This document shows, piece after piece, positions 16,599 to 26,655 of a DNA stretch of 64,000 bases. Position 1 is the first letter of the stretch, and every line of letters starts with the position of its first letter. Under the pieces are notes generated by a model. The model was not told the origin of the DNA. It did not search any database and was given only the letters and a program-made list of their open reading frames with translations. This DNA is from UBA11795 sp964652755 (GTDB taxonomy: Bacteria > Chloroflexota > Dehalococcoidia > Lucifugimonadales > UBA826): positions 1 through 64,000 of the forward strand of contig CAZZBP010000003.1 in the NCBI GenBank assembly GCA_964652755.1. The letters run 5' to 3'. The translations under genes were made by a program, and so were the position numbers.

Positions 16599-17675
16599 AT
16601 GCACTATCAGAGTGAACGTAATCATGGTTGCAGAATTTCAGATGCTTGGACCTATCGAGGGCTAAAAACTGTAGTGATGGAGAATGAGCTCATCAGAGTG
16701 GTGATCCTAGCCGATAAAGGTGCAGATATTTACCAGTTTGTTCATAAAGCCTCCGATACTGATTTTCTTTGGCGGTCACCGCGGGGAGTACGAGATCCTT
16801 CGGCGTTTCTTCCAACTACAGGCGATGAGGTAGGTATGTGGATGGACACTTATGAAGGAGGTTTGCAGACAGTGTTGCCGGGTGGTGGGTTCCCGTCTGT
16901 CAATGGTGAGGCAGACTTAGACCTCCATGCTGAAGTAAACACAATTCCCTGGGATTGTGTAATAACGGAAGACGCTTCGGATAGAGTTAGCGTTAAGTTT
17001 TGGGTGCATTCATACAGGCCCCCCTTTTTTCTTTGAGAAAAATCTTTCTATCGATCTCGGCGAGCCAGCTTTGCATATCGAACAAAAACTTGTTAATGAA
17101 GGAGAGGATCCAGTTCATTGTTGTCGGGGAGAGCACATCGCGTTGGGGCCTCCCTTCCTCAGTAATAAATGTGTGATAGATCTACCTGGGGGAAGGATCT
17201 TAAATCATTCTGCTGCTTTCCACGAGAATAACAGGTTGCAAAGAGGCCACGAATCAGAATGGCCTATAACCAAATTTTCAGATGGCGAATATCATGATCT
17301 CACCCTGGTACCAGGTAAGGATCTCCATTCTTATGACCAGTCTTATATCGTTGATATGCCTGAGGGATGGTACGGGATTACTAATACCGAGATCGGTGTC
17401 GGTGTAGCCTATCCTGTAAGCCATTACAAATATCTCTGGTATTGGCAATCTCTAGGCGGAGGTACTGGTTACCCGTGGTACGGTCGCACATACAATATAG
17501 GGCTAGAACCTTTCACCAGCTACACAATTAAGGACTTGCAAACGCTATTGAGAACGGTTCTTCTCTCATTGTTCAGGCAGGCCAGACTATTACGTCTTCT
17601 TTATCTGCCGTGGCGTTTGAATCTTACAAGGGAGTAAGTTCAATATCTCCTGCAGGTCGGGTTGTATTTAAATAA
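16599..17675 (+). pseudogene. Aldose-1-epimerase-like (DUF4432) gene with two frameshifts
   Basis: The gene reads through three stretches. Frame A runs from the ATG at 16599 (ribosome site GGGGAGG) to about 17024. A one-base shift in the CCCCCCTTTTTT run (17019-17030) moves it to the frame of 17032-17540, which reads FEKNLSIDLGEPALHIEQK. A second shift of opposite sign near AAA 17540-17542 returns it to the first frame, reading AIENGSSLIVQAGQTITSS to the TAA at 17673-17675. Joined, it is about 358 aa, a normal DUF4432 length. This is a galactose-mutarotase-like fold with unknown substrate. Both shifts are in homopolymers and cancel, so sequencing error is as likely as true decay. Confidence 0.75.
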
Positions 17676-17691
17676 ATGATAGGAACTTTAG

Positions 17692-18111
17692 TCAGACAGT
17701 GCCGTAGATGTTGTCCGGTGCTATGGAGACAGCGACTCGACGGTCAGTTTTCATAGCGACATCGTAATCATCCCAGTTCGGGTGTTCATTGCCGCTCGCG
17801 CTTCGGTAAACTTCTCTCAATATGAAGCTCAATTCTTCGTCCTTTGTGTTTTTCATTGTGTACAGTTTGGCAGTTCCTTCTAGAACCACGTATTGGCTCC
17901 AATTCTGTGCGGAGATGAGTAAGCTGCAGCGTGGATCTCTCTTGAGGTTCTTCAGTTTTGCCATTTCTTCCGTGGTGCTAAAAACGGCACCATCTTTCAA
18001 TAGACCTGCTGTAACGATACTCATCTGTGCAGTGCCATTTGCCCTGAATGTGGTAAGCACAGCGTTGTGGTTGTTCTTTAGGAAGGCTGCTAGTTCGCTA
18101 TAATTCATCAA
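17692..18111 (-). CDS. PPOX-class (pyridoxamine-phosphate-oxidase fold) F420/FMN-dependent oxidoreductase
   Basis: 139 aa split-barrel protein: AVLTTFRANGTAQMSIV, FSTTEEMAKLKNLKRDPRCSLLIS and YVVLEGTAKL. This pattern is closest to the F420-dependent PPOX subfamily of Actinobacteria and Chloroflexota. The cofactor (F420 or FMN) is inference. The stop is 16 nt from the convergent epimerase-like gene. The GNAT gene lies 4 nt upstream on the same strand, so the two are probably co-transcribed. Confidence 0.82.
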   Translation of the reverse strand: MMNYSELAAFLKNNHNAVLTTFRANGTAQMSIVTAGLLKDGAVFSTTEEMAKLKNLKRDPRCSLLISAQNWSQYVVLEGTAKLYTMKNTKDEELSFILREVYRSASGNEHPNWDDYDVAMKTDRRVAVSIAPDNIYGTV

Positions 18112-18115
18112 TTTT

Positions 18116-18586
18116 CTAGACTGAGTAGTCGATCTCGTATAAGAAATATTCTGTTTCGTACATTCCCATCTTCTGATATACCTGCTGGGCTATTGTATTC
18201 TCTCTCTCCACATATAGTCTTATCCCACATGAATCACCTGATTCTTTGGACCGATCTTGAACGCTTTTATGTAGCGCTGTATAAACTCCTTTTTGTCTCC
18301 ATTTATGATGCACGTAAACACTTTGAATCCACCAAAACCAACCATTTCTCCAATCACTCCACTCATATGTGACAAGCAGACTACCGATAACGTTATTTTC
18401 CGATTCTGCTACAACATAAAACCCCCTTCTACCTCCTTGTCCATCCTCAAAAACCGCCTTGACACCGGCAATGATAAGTGCCTCCGATAACTCTTTGTTT
18501 TCGGTTTCCCACGCCATTTGTTGCTGGAACTTTGCAATAGACACGACATCTGACCACTGACCTTCTCGTATTGTAAATTCAGTCAT
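18116..18586 (-). CDS. GNAT-family N-acetyltransferase
   Basis: 156 aa. The GNAT core is visible: WWIQSVYVHHKWRQKGVYTALH (motif A, with the acetyl-CoA loop R-x2-G-x-Y/G altered to RQKGVY) and LYVERENTIAQQVYQKMGM (motif B). The acceptor substrate is unknown. Four bases separate it from the PPOX gene downstream. Confidence 0.82.
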   Translation of the reverse strand: MTEFTIREGQWSDVVSIAKFQQQMAWETENKELSEALIIAGVKAVFEDGQGGRRGFYVVAESENNVIGSLLVTYEWSDWRNGWFWWIQSVYVHHKWRQKGVYTALHKSVQDRSKESGDSCGIRLYVERENTIAQQVYQKMGMYETEYFLYEIDYSV

Positions 18587-18773
18587 AAGTAATTACCCCG
18601 AAAGTTTCGTTAATCTGTTTTTCGACTATACAGCAAGAAGCTGCTTGGTTTATGTAATGCTAAGGATATTCCTATTTTACGGAAAAGATTAGCTGATGGG
18701 CATAAATGGTTCGACCGGTATGGTTAGGTAACTGCAGTATAATGTTCGCGCCATCAGTCAGGAGAGTGGAACA

Positions 18774-19484
18774 TTGAACAAAGTATTTCCATCGGTAGAA
18801 AGCGCTGTTTCTGATATATCTGATGGTGCAACTTTGATGATCGATGGCTTCGCAGGACCTGGTGGCACTTCTCAGAATCTAATAAGGGCGTTACGTGATC
18901 ACGGATCACGTGACCTGACCATCATAAGTAATACTGCAGGGCTTGCCAGTGTCATAGGCTTTGGCACTCTCCCAGGAGAAAAGCCTATTGATATAGGAAT
19001 TCTTGTTGACAACCATCAGGTAAAGAAGGTTGTAGCTTCATTTCCAGTCTCCCCATCTCCTTCGCGTCCAACTTCTTTTGAAAAAGCGTACCAATTGGGG
19101 GAAGTTGATCTTGAAGTTGTTCCACAGGGTACTCTTGCTGAACGTATAAGAGCTGGTGGTGCGGGAATCCCCGCTTTTTATACCCCCACAGGTATAGGGA
19201 CGTCGGTGAACGAAGGAAAAGAAACCAGAGTATTTGAAGGAAATGAATATGTACTTGAAACAGCGCTGAAAGCAGATTTTGCGCTTATTCGGGCATATAA
19301 AGCGGATAAATTCGGCAATTTAGCTTTCCGGGGCACTTCTATGAATTTTAATGGGGTTATGGTTACGGCTGCCCTTATTTCCATAGTAGAAGTTGATGAG
19401 ATTGTTGAACCCGGTGAAATTGATTCATATCGAATTGACACGCCAGGTCTTTATGTAGATAGGATCGTGGAAGTGGAGTCATAA
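18774..19484 (+). CDS. 3-oxoacid-type CoA-transferase, subunit A
   Basis: 236 aa, class I CoA-transferase alpha subunit. The glycine-rich DGFAGPGGTSQNLIRALRDHG and GIPAFYTPTGIGT match the ScoA/AtoD pattern. It moves CoA between an acyl-CoA and a carboxylic acid, for example succinyl-CoA and acetoacetate; the true acids are not clear. The TTG start at 18774 has AGGAG at 18760-18764, and a TATAAT box lies at 18738-18743. Subunit B begins 42 nt later. An 8-bp perfect palindrome (18893-18911) lies inside the coding region. Confidence 0.9.
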   Translation: MNKVFPSVESAVSDISDGATLMIDGFAGPGGTSQNLIRALRDHGSRDLTIISNTAGLASVIGFGTLPGEKPIDIGILVDNHQVKKVVASFPVSPSPSRPTSFEKAYQLGEVDLEVVPQGTLAERIRAGGAGIPAFYTPTGIGTSVNEGKETRVFEGNEYVLETALKADFALIRAYKADKFGNLAFRGTSMNFNGVMVTAALISIVEVDEIVEPGEIDSYRIDTPGLYVDRIVEVES

Positions 19485-19526
19485 TCGAAGTAAAAGTGAA
19501 CACGTATTGTTATTAAGGGCATTGGA

Positions 19527-20192
19527 ATGACAGCTGAGAAACTATCTAGAGAAGTTATAGCTATGCGCGTTGCGCAGGAGCTTAAAGATGGTGATGTGGT
19601 AAACCTAGGTCTCGGGATCCCCACACTTTGTTCGCAATTTGTACCAGAAGGTAGGACTGTTTTCTACCATAGCGAAAGTGGAGTCCTCAATTACGGACCG
19701 ATGGCTGAGGAAGGTGAAGAGGATCAAGACCTGATTAATGCAGGAGGACAATTTCTGGCCCCTGTGCCCGGTATGTCTTTTTTTGACTCAGGGTCTGCGT
19801 TTGCCATGATTAGAGGAGGTCATATTGATGTAACGGTATTGGGTGCATTACAGGTCTCAGAGAAAGGGGACTTAGCCAATTGGATGATTCCTTCCAGAGG
19901 TATAGGCAATGTGGGAGGTGCAATGGACTTGGCCGTTGGAGCTAAGCGAGTGATAGTTTCGATGGAACATGTTGATAGGGCCGGAAACCCTAAAGTAGTA
20001 ATAAATTGCTCGTTTCCCCTGACGTGCCCTACATGTGTTGATATGATCGTTACAGATATAGCAGTCATTTCAGTGGAGGAGCAAGGGCTGGTACTTCGAG
20101 AAACTGCCCCGGGTTGGACGGCTGATGAAATTCAAAATCAAACGGGAGCAAAGCTTATAACATCCCCTCTTCTTAAAGAGATAACACTTTAG
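19527..20192 (+). CDS. 3-oxoacid-type CoA-transferase, subunit B
   Basis: 221 aa. VNLGLGIPTL and the active-site region FYHSESGVLNYGP carry the catalytic Glu that forms the CoA thioester. PSRGIGNVGGAMDLAVGAKRVIV is typical of ScoB/AtoA. It forms one enzyme with the gene before it. It converges on sbcC with only 18 nt between. Confidence 0.92.
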   Translation: MTAEKLSREVIAMRVAQELKDGDVVNLGLGIPTLCSQFVPEGRTVFYHSESGVLNYGPMAEEGEEDQDLINAGGQFLAPVPGMSFFDSGSAFAMIRGGHIDVTVLGALQVSEKGDLANWMIPSRGIGNVGGAMDLAVGAKRVIVSMEHVDRAGNPKVVINCSFPLTCPTCVDMIVTDIAVISVEEQGLVLRETAPGWTADEIQNQTGAKLITSPLLKEITL

Positions 20193-20210
20193 CTTTTTCC
20201 ATGCTAGCTT

Positions 20211-22787
20211 CTAAACAAGCTTAAACGTGGAGCCGTGTTCTGTTTTCAATACCTCTATGCGTTCCTCGAAACTCTCCTTCATTTGATCAATGTGAGTTAT
20301 TACTATGATCTTCTCGAACTCTGATTGAATGGATTGGATCACTTCGGTAAGCCGCTCCTGACCAGATGAGTCCTGAGATCCAAATCCCTCGTCTATAAAC
20401 AATATTGGTAACGGGGCCCCTGATCTTGAGGCTAGCAGTTTTGAGAGGGATATCCTTATGGCAAAATCGATGCGAAAGGCTTCACCACCGCTGAAAGTCT
20501 CATAGCTACGGGTCCCCACTTCGTCAGATATGCTGATATCGAGCTCTTCCGAGCGGAGCCCGGTTATTCTATCTATTCGACCTTCTTTGAGTTGAAGTCT
20601 GACTGCCATTCTATTATCAGTTAAATTCCCAAGGAGTTCGTTTGCTGTCTCTTCAATCTGAGGAACTGCCCGCTCAATCATTAGAGCCTGTATCCCGTTT
20701 CGACCGAAAGCGGCTGCCAATTCCTCATATATTTCCAACTCTTTGGAATCTTCTAGGATTTGTTTGTTTAACGTTTCTATTTCTCTTTCAAAAGTTTCGA
20801 TCTCTCGCAAACTGTTCTGAGCTAGATCCCTTGAAGATATAGCAGACTGGAGCTCTGTCCTTATTTCTTCCAATCTGACTTTTGAAGCAGAAAGAGCCTT
20901 TTCAATTTCACTGCTTTCTGAGATCCTAGATTTGAGGGAAATCATCGTGGTATTCCAGCCACTTATTTCAAATTCTCTTTGTCTAGAACTCTCAGCGTTG
21001 CTATCTATGAATTCCCGCAATGATCGTCGTCTCTCGGCAGCCTGTTCAATTTGTGCAAATAGGTCTCCGAATGGTTCCAAGTTCCGAACCTTTTGCTCAA
21101 GGTCAGCGTGTCGTCCATTGTCGTATCCTAAATTGAGGATACTTTTTTCTATATCCCTTAGTTGCGATTGTTCCCTTAGCGAAAAAATTCTCTTTTCATA
21201 GCGTTCAGATAAAGATCTCAATTCCTCGTCTACCTTTGGTATGGTAGCCCTCTTTTCCCGACAATCTGTGATCTCCGCCTCTACGGTAAACTTAGCTTTT
21301 TCTAACTCATCATTCTCTTTTGTTTGTAGAGTGCGTGCACGACTCAGTCGTTGTTCGGATTTTTTGGCTTCTTCCCTTAACTCGGATATTCGAAATTGGT
21401 TTTCACGGTATTTATGTCTACCTCTATTACCTTGGCTTTCAAGTTCGCCCTTAAGATGATTTCGACTAACTTTCCCCAGAGGCTGGTCACAAACTGGGCA
21501 AGATGCGTCGGAGTCCTCTAATAAATCGAAACGTTTTCTCGTTTGCTCCATCTCGTCAAGGACAGATTTGTTTTCCAACTCGAGTTGATTAGCCTCAACG
21601 ATCATCGATTGACGTTGCGATTCCTTCTCTTCAAGGTATTTTTCCTTTTGAGAATTTTTACTCGTTGCGTAATGTAGGTCCGCGAGCTTTTTTTCTGAGG
21701 CTAATATATTCTCGGCCGCAGGAATTAAATCAGAAATCAATATATTATTGAGGTGTTCGATTTTAGACTTCAGTTCCCGTTCCTCCAAAGCAATATATTT
21801 TTCCAGTTTGCTTGCATCGCTCTCGAGTTCCCTTATAGTTACCAAAGCCTGAGACATACGTGAAAGCAGATTCCTGCCTTCATCCAATTCGAACTTTTTT
21901 GCGGCTATGTCGTCTGCCCGGATTAGCAAAGCCTCCAATTGATCTAACTCGTCATTGAATTTGATCGATTGAACCTTTAACTCCTCAAGTTCCGTTGATG
22001 AGTTCCTTATTGCGGATTCAAGGTCAGAGACCTCCGAGCGGTCCCTGTCTAAACCGTCCTTTTTCAATGCTAAAGTGATATTTAAATCATTGGTTTCTTT
22101 TTCTATAGGTGCGAGCTTGGAAATTACCTGTAACGCCTTTTTAAGGCCGGCACTAATATCTTCCTTATTAGAAATATCGCTGGACCGGGTTTCAAATAGG
22201 GCCTTATTGCCCACTAGAGATGATTGGATTCCCCTCGTCTTCTCACGGGATTTTTTTTCCAATCTCTCATAGTATGAGAGATCAAGTACTTCGGCTAGGA
22301 TTTGTTTTCTTTCTGCAGGCCGGCTACGCGTAAATTGGTCAGCGTCACCTTGCCTTAAATACGATGTGCTTATAAAAGTGTCATAGTCCATGTGCAGAAG
22401 ATCAATAATTTGTTGTTCTGTGTCTCGGATTGTGTTTCCCATTATTGAAACGGGCATGCCTTCCTTCAAAATCGAAAGGTTAAGCTCTGTTTTTCCAGCC
22501 GAACCAGTTGTGCTTTTGCTATGGATTCTTGTGACTCTGTAAATTTGATCGTGTGATGAGAAATCCAAATCTACCCGCATAGTTCGTTTACCCTGATGAA
22601 CCAATTCTTCCTGCGTACGTGCCCTGGCCTTGCCCCATATGGCCCACGTGATTGAGTCAAGTAGTGCGGTTTTTCCGTGGCCGTTATCTCCGGTAAGACA
22701 GGCAATTTCCACGTTTTCCAGATCGAGAGTGGGGACTCCTTCTCTGTAGCACATAAAATTCTCAATAGTCAGACGAAGTGGGATCAT
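20211..22787 (-). CDS. sbcC: SbcC/Rad50-type ATPase
   Basis: 858 aa SMC-like protein. Walker A GDNGHGKTALLDSI is near residue 33. Two long coiled coils (about 170-425 and 440-700) flank the zinc hook CPVC at about 430-433. The C-terminal half has the signature FSGGEAFRIDFAI and Walker B LPILFIDEGFG. With SbcD it would process DNA ends and hairpins. No sbcD gene is in the window; it is normally next door, so its absence here is mildly unusual. It follows the osmC-like gene by 23 nt and may be the tail of the pyr transcript. Confidence 0.9.
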   Translation of the reverse strand: MIPLRLTIENFMCYREGVPTLDLENVEIACLTGDNGHGKTALLDSITWAIWGKARARTQEELVHQGKRTMRVDLDFSSHDQIYRVTRIHSKSTTGSAGKTELNLSILKEGMPVSIMGNTIRDTEQQIIDLLHMDYDTFISTSYLRQGDADQFTRSRPAERKQILAEVLDLSYYERLEKKSREKTRGIQSSLVGNKALFETRSSDISNKEDISAGLKKALQVISKLAPIEKETNDLNITLALKKDGLDRDRSEVSDLESAIRNSSTELEELKVQSIKFNDELDQLEALLIRADDIAAKKFELDEGRNLLSRMSQALVTIRELESDASKLEKYIALEERELKSKIEHLNNILISDLIPAAENILASEKKLADLHYATSKNSQKEKYLEEKESQRQSMIVEANQLELENKSVLDEMEQTRKRFDLLEDSDASCPVCDQPLGKVSRNHLKGELESQGNRGRHKYRENQFRISELREEAKKSEQRLSRARTLQTKENDELEKAKFTVEAEITDCREKRATIPKVDEELRSLSERYEKRIFSLREQSQLRDIEKSILNLGYDNGRHADLEQKVRNLEPFGDLFAQIEQAAERRRSLREFIDSNAESSRQREFEISGWNTTMISLKSRISESSEIEKALSASKVRLEEIRTELQSAISSRDLAQNSLREIETFEREIETLNKQILEDSKELEIYEELAAAFGRNGIQALMIERAVPQIEETANELLGNLTDNRMAVRLQLKEGRIDRITGLRSEELDISISDEVGTRSYETFSGGEAFRIDFAIRISLSKLLASRSGAPLPILFIDEGFGSQDSSGQERLTEVIQSIQSEFEKIIVITHIDQMKESFEERIEVLKTEHGSTFKLV

Positions 22788-22810
22788 TTAAGGTTTCTCA
22801 CTTTGTATGA

Positions 22811-23324
22811 TCAATTGTCGATCTTGACTTCCTTTACATTGAAGTGAAAGGTGCTTTGAATAGGAACCGCTGTTTGGACCAGACTTTCCGCAAAACAACC
22901 CTGCTTTGCGAGTTTTATAACCTCAATAACAGACTCGTCTTGTTCGTCAGACGCTACCTCGAAATGGCTTCTGACTTCAGTTACTCCGTTTTCGACTGTC
23001 CCTTTCATGACGGCCCCTTTCAGGTAATAGTCAAACTCAATCCGGACTTTTGCCAAAGTTACACCGACTTTTTTTCATAGAAGCGTACCGCTTCGAATTG
23101 GTCAACAGTCAAAACCCTATACCAGCCGCTATATATGTGAGTGCTGACGAGTGTTTGTCGTCTCCTCCAAGTCTTGGAGGTTCGTCTGCACTGAATGTGA
23201 ACTTCCCCCTCCTAGCTCTATGTAACATCTTTTCAACATGTTCACAGTCCACTGCAACTGTTGATTTTGTGATCTCTTCGGGTAATTCTTCACCTACGGT
23301 ACTTTGAGGTATATCGCTTGGCAT
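22811..23324 (-). CDS. OsmC-family gene with in-frame TGA and a frameshift (possible selenoprotein)
   Basis: Two pieces join into one OsmC/YhfA-like protein of about 170 aa. Residues 1-71 run from the ATG at 23324 to ALTYIAAGIGF, and then TGA (23109-23111) stands where OsmC proteins have their peroxidatic Cys. Reading on gives LLTNSKRYASMKK. A run of seven A (T-run 23069-23075) must lose one base to continue as VGVTLAKVRIEFDYYLKG to the stop at 22811. The second family Cys is present in KQGCFAESL. A GAAGCG/CGCTTC hairpin (23080-23094) starts 14 nt after the TGA, as a bacterial SECIS might. Otherwise it is a damaged gene or a sequence error. carB ends 10 nt upstream. Confidence 0.65.
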
Positions 23325-23334
23325 TTGTTTCTCT

Positions 23335-26300
23335 CTATAAAGGGTTCAGGTATTCTTGCACAGTCAATACGTTGTAATTTGTGCCACCTTTTGTGAGGCT
23401 TTCGACGGCAGCTCTTGCTGTATCCAACGATGTAAAGCATGGAATTCGTCTGTCTACCGCGGCTCTGCGTATATGGAATCCATCTTGCATAACTTCACGG
23501 TCGCCTGTGGCGGTATTTACTACCGCATCGACAGTTCCATTATTTATGATATCGACCACATTTGGGCCGCCTCCATCTAACCTTTTTGGAACCATTACGA
23601 CCGTCAAGCCCAAACCGTTAATGACAGATGCAGTACCTTCTGTTGCAAAAAATTTGTAGCCTGCGCTTGCTAGATCCTTTATGAGCTTAACAGAATCCGA
23701 CTTATCAGCATCAGACACACTGATTAGGATGGACCCATTTTGAGGTAGCATCATGTTGGAAGCCATAAGGGCCTTAGCAGCAGCTGACTCAAAATTTTTG
23801 TCTACGCCCATTACTTCACCCGTTGACTTCATCTCTGGGCCAAGAAAAGTGTCTACTCCAGCTAGTTTCGACATCGAAAATACGGGAGCCTTCACTCCTA
23901 CCAAATCTTGTTTCGCCCATAGGCCTCCTTCATAACCGAGTGCGCTAAGTTTTTGCCCGAGCATCGCTTTCACAGCGAGTTTAACCATTGGAACCCCGGT
24001 GATTTTCGAAATGAAAGGGATCGTTCTACTAGACCTTGGGTTGACTTCTATAACGAAAACTTGCGTCTCTTGATTGGTTGACACTGAAGTTCCCGGGCTT
24101 CTATATGCGGATCCTCCAACCACGACATATTGGATGTTCATTAGCCCTTTTACATCTAATGCTTTCCCGATTCTGGTTGTGTAATCGACGATCGTATTAA
24201 TTTCCTGGTTTGATAGAGTTAATCCAGGGTATATGGCCATCGAGTCACCGCTGTGGACTCCTGCTCTCTCAACATGTTCCATGATGCCGGGTATGAGCAC
24301 CGTATCTCCATCACACACGGTGTCTACCTCGACTTCACGTCCTTCAAAATATTTGTCTATAAGAACCCGTCTACCTCCTCCAGCTTCAAAAGCGCTATTC
24401 ATATATCGCACGAGCTCGCTGGCATTCTGTACGATTTCCATCGCCCTTCCCCCTAGTACGTAGCTTGGCCTCACAAGAACTGGATAGCCCACCTCTTGAG
24501 CAACTTTTAGGGCTTGTTCAATGTCGCTGACTGTGGAGCCGGGAGGATTGGGGATGTTGACGCGGGCAAGAAATTCTTCGAAGAGATGTCTGTCTGACGC
24601 TGTATCTATCGAAAGAGCGGATGAGCCTAAAATAGGAAGTCCAGCAGCATCTAGCGATTGTGACAGATTTATGGCTGTTTGTCCGCCAAACTGCACGATG
24701 GAGGCAGGTATATCCTTCAAGCCATTGTTGTCAGGGACCCCCTCGTTTTCAAGAATATCTCTAAGGCTTTCCTCATCTAATGGTTCAAAATAGAGTCTAT
24801 TACTGGTATCAAAGTCGGTAGACACCGTCTCAGGATTCGAATTGACCATGACGCTATTAAATCCCTCCTCTTGAAGCGCCCATGCAGCGTGTACGGAGCA
24901 GTAGTCGAATTCGATACCTTGTCCGATTCTAATAGGGCCGCTTCCTATCACTATTGACTTAGGGCCCAATAGAGGCTCCGCCTCATTTTCTTCTTCGTAA
25001 GTACTATAAAAATAAGGGGTTTCCGCCTCAAATTCGGCGGCACAAGTGTCGACCATTTTATAAACAGGTTTAATCCCGTAACCCTGTCGAAGTTTACGAA
25101 CCTCCTCAGTCGAGCGATCTGTCAAAACTGCGATTCGATCATCAGGGAATCCGAGCCTTTTCGCAACGAACATTAAATTTCCCGTCATTGCTTCTGAAAG
25201 CAATCTCTTTTCCATACTGGTGATTCGAAAGAAGGCCCTTGTAAACCATGGATCAATTCCGGTCCTTCTAGACACTTCCTCCGGGCTTACTTTTCTACGA
25301 AGGGCAGCTAAAACTGCCCAAAGTCTTTGGTCGGTTGGCCCGATCGGGATAGTTTCCAATACTGATTTTTCGTCTTCTACCCAACAGGGATCCTCCCAGA
25401 GAATTGACCGGTTTGTAATCTCCAGAGATCTCACAGCCTTTTGAAAAGCGGCTTCGAAAGTTCTGTCAATGGCCATCACCTCTCCCGTGGCCTTCATTTG
25501 GGTTCCTAAAGTTCGATCCCCTGTAGGGAACTTGTCAAAAGGCCAACGCGGTATCTTTACGACACAGTAATCAAGAGCGGGCTCGAAAGCGGCTACAGTC
25601 TTTTCCGTCACGGCGTTTGGGATTTTATCTAAGGTTTTACCTACAGCTATTTTTGCTGCGACGCGGGCAATAGGGTAGCCTGTAGCTTTGCTGGCCAAGG
25701 CGGAACTTCTGCTAACCCTGGGATTTACCTCTATCACGTAGTAACCCTTACCCTCGACACCTTTATCAGGTAGTGTATCTCCCACCACATCACCGGGGGC
25801 TAGAGCAAATTGCACGTTACATCCTCCCTCGATGCCAAGCTCTCTGATTATTTTCAGACTAGCGGTCCTGAGCATTTGGTAGTCGTTGTCGGATAACGTC
25901 TGACTAGGAGCTACAACGATGCTGTCGCCAGTGTGGACTCCCATAGGGTCTATGTTTTCCATGTTACAAATGGTTATGCAGTTATCAGATCGATCACGCA
26001 TAACTTCATATTCGAGTTCTTTCCAACCCACAATTGATTTTTCTATTAAGACCTGGTGGATAGGGCTTGCAGCAATGCCGCCTCGTACTACGTCTTGGAA
26101 CTCGTCCAGAGACTCCACAATGCCTCCTCCCGTGCCACCTAAGGTATAAGCAGGCCTGATTACTAACGGGAGTCCTATTTCCTGTAACGCAGAATTAGCG
26201 TCTTCCAAGTTACTCACGATCCTGCTAGGAGGGACCGGTTCATCTAAATTTCTAAGCATTTCCCGGAAAAGTTCCCGATCTTCAGCCCTCTTTATGGTTT

Positions 26301-26655
26301 CTATCGTGCTTCCAAGTAATAGAACGTCGAATTTTTCTAAAATACCTGCTTCGTCCAATTCGATTGCGAGATTGAGTCCGGTTTGTCCACCCAGTGTAGG
26401 CAAAAGCCCATCAGGGCGTTCTCTTTCTATTATTCGTTCCAACACGGCTACGGTTAGAGGTTCTATGTAGACTCTGTCCGCGACATCCGCATCCGTCATT
26501 ATTGTCGCTGGGTTGGAGTTGACGAGTACTGTCTCCACGCCCTCCTCGCGGAGAGATTTACATGCCTGAGTGCCAGCATAATCGAATTCAGCTGCTTGTC
26601 CGATCACAATAGGTCCGGATCCAATTACAAGAACTTTTCTTAGAGTGGGAGTCAT
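23335..26655 (-). CDS. carB: Carbamoyl-phosphate synthase large subunit
   Basis: 1106 aa, full length. Two homologous ATP-grasp halves, starting VIGSGPIVIGQAAEFDYAGTQA and VIGSGPIRIGQGIEFDYCSVHA, bind bicarbonate and carbamate. An MGS-like allosteric domain lies at the C-terminus (about 960-1106), where UMP or ornithine effectors bind in relatives. It makes carbamoyl phosphate for pyrimidines and arginine. The ATG overlaps the stop of the GDPD gene by 4 nt (ATGA). It is the last recognised pyrimidine gene of the operon. Confidence 0.97.
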   Translation of the reverse strand: MTPTLRKVLVIGSGPIVIGQAAEFDYAGTQACKSLREEGVETVLVNSNPATIMTDADVADRVYIEPLTVAVLERIIERERPDGLLPTLGGQTGLNLAIELDEAGILEKFDVLLLGSTIETIKRAEDRELFREMLRNLDEPVPPSRIVSNLEDANSALQEIGLPLVIRPAYTLGGTGGGIVESLDEFQDVVRGGIAASPIHQVLIEKSIVGWKELEYEVMRDRSDNCITICNMENIDPMGVHTGDSIVVAPSQTLSDNDYQMLRTASLKIIRELGIEGGCNVQFALAPGDVVGDTLPDKGVEGKGYYVIEVNPRVSRSSALASKATGYPIARVAAKIAVGKTLDKIPNAVTEKTVAAFEPALDYCVVKIPRWPFDKFPTGDRTLGTQMKATGEVMAIDRTFEAAFQKAVRSLEITNRSILWEDPCWVEDEKSVLETIPIGPTDQRLWAVLAALRRKVSPEEVSRRTGIDPWFTRAFFRITSMEKRLLSEAMTGNLMFVAKRLGFPDDRIAVLTDRSTEEVRKLRQGYGIKPVYKMVDTCAAEFEAETPYFYSTYEEENEAEPLLGPKSIVIGSGPIRIGQGIEFDYCSVHAAWALQEEGFNSVMVNSNPETVSTDFDTSNRLYFEPLDEESLRDILENEGVPDNNGLKDIPASIVQFGGQTAINLSQSLDAAGLPILGSSALSIDTASDRHLFEEFLARVNIPNPPGSTVSDIEQALKVAQEVGYPVLVRPSYVLGGRAMEIVQNASELVRYMNSAFEAGGGRRVLIDKYFEGREVEVDTVCDGDTVLIPGIMEHVERAGVHSGDSMAIYPGLTLSNQEINTIVDYTTRIGKALDVKGLMNIQYVVVGGSAYRSPGTSVSTNQETQVFVIEVNPRSSRTIPFISKITGVPMVKLAVKAMLGQKLSALGYEGGLWAKQDLVGVKAPVFSMSKLAGVDTFLGPEMKSTGEVMGVDKNFESAAAKALMASNMMLPQNGSILISVSDADKSDSVKLIKDLASAGYKFFATEGTASVINGLGLTVVMVPKRLDGGGPNVVDIINNGTVDAVVNTATGDREVMQDGFHIRRAAVDRRIPCFTSLDTARAAVESLTKGGTNYNVLTVQEYLNPL

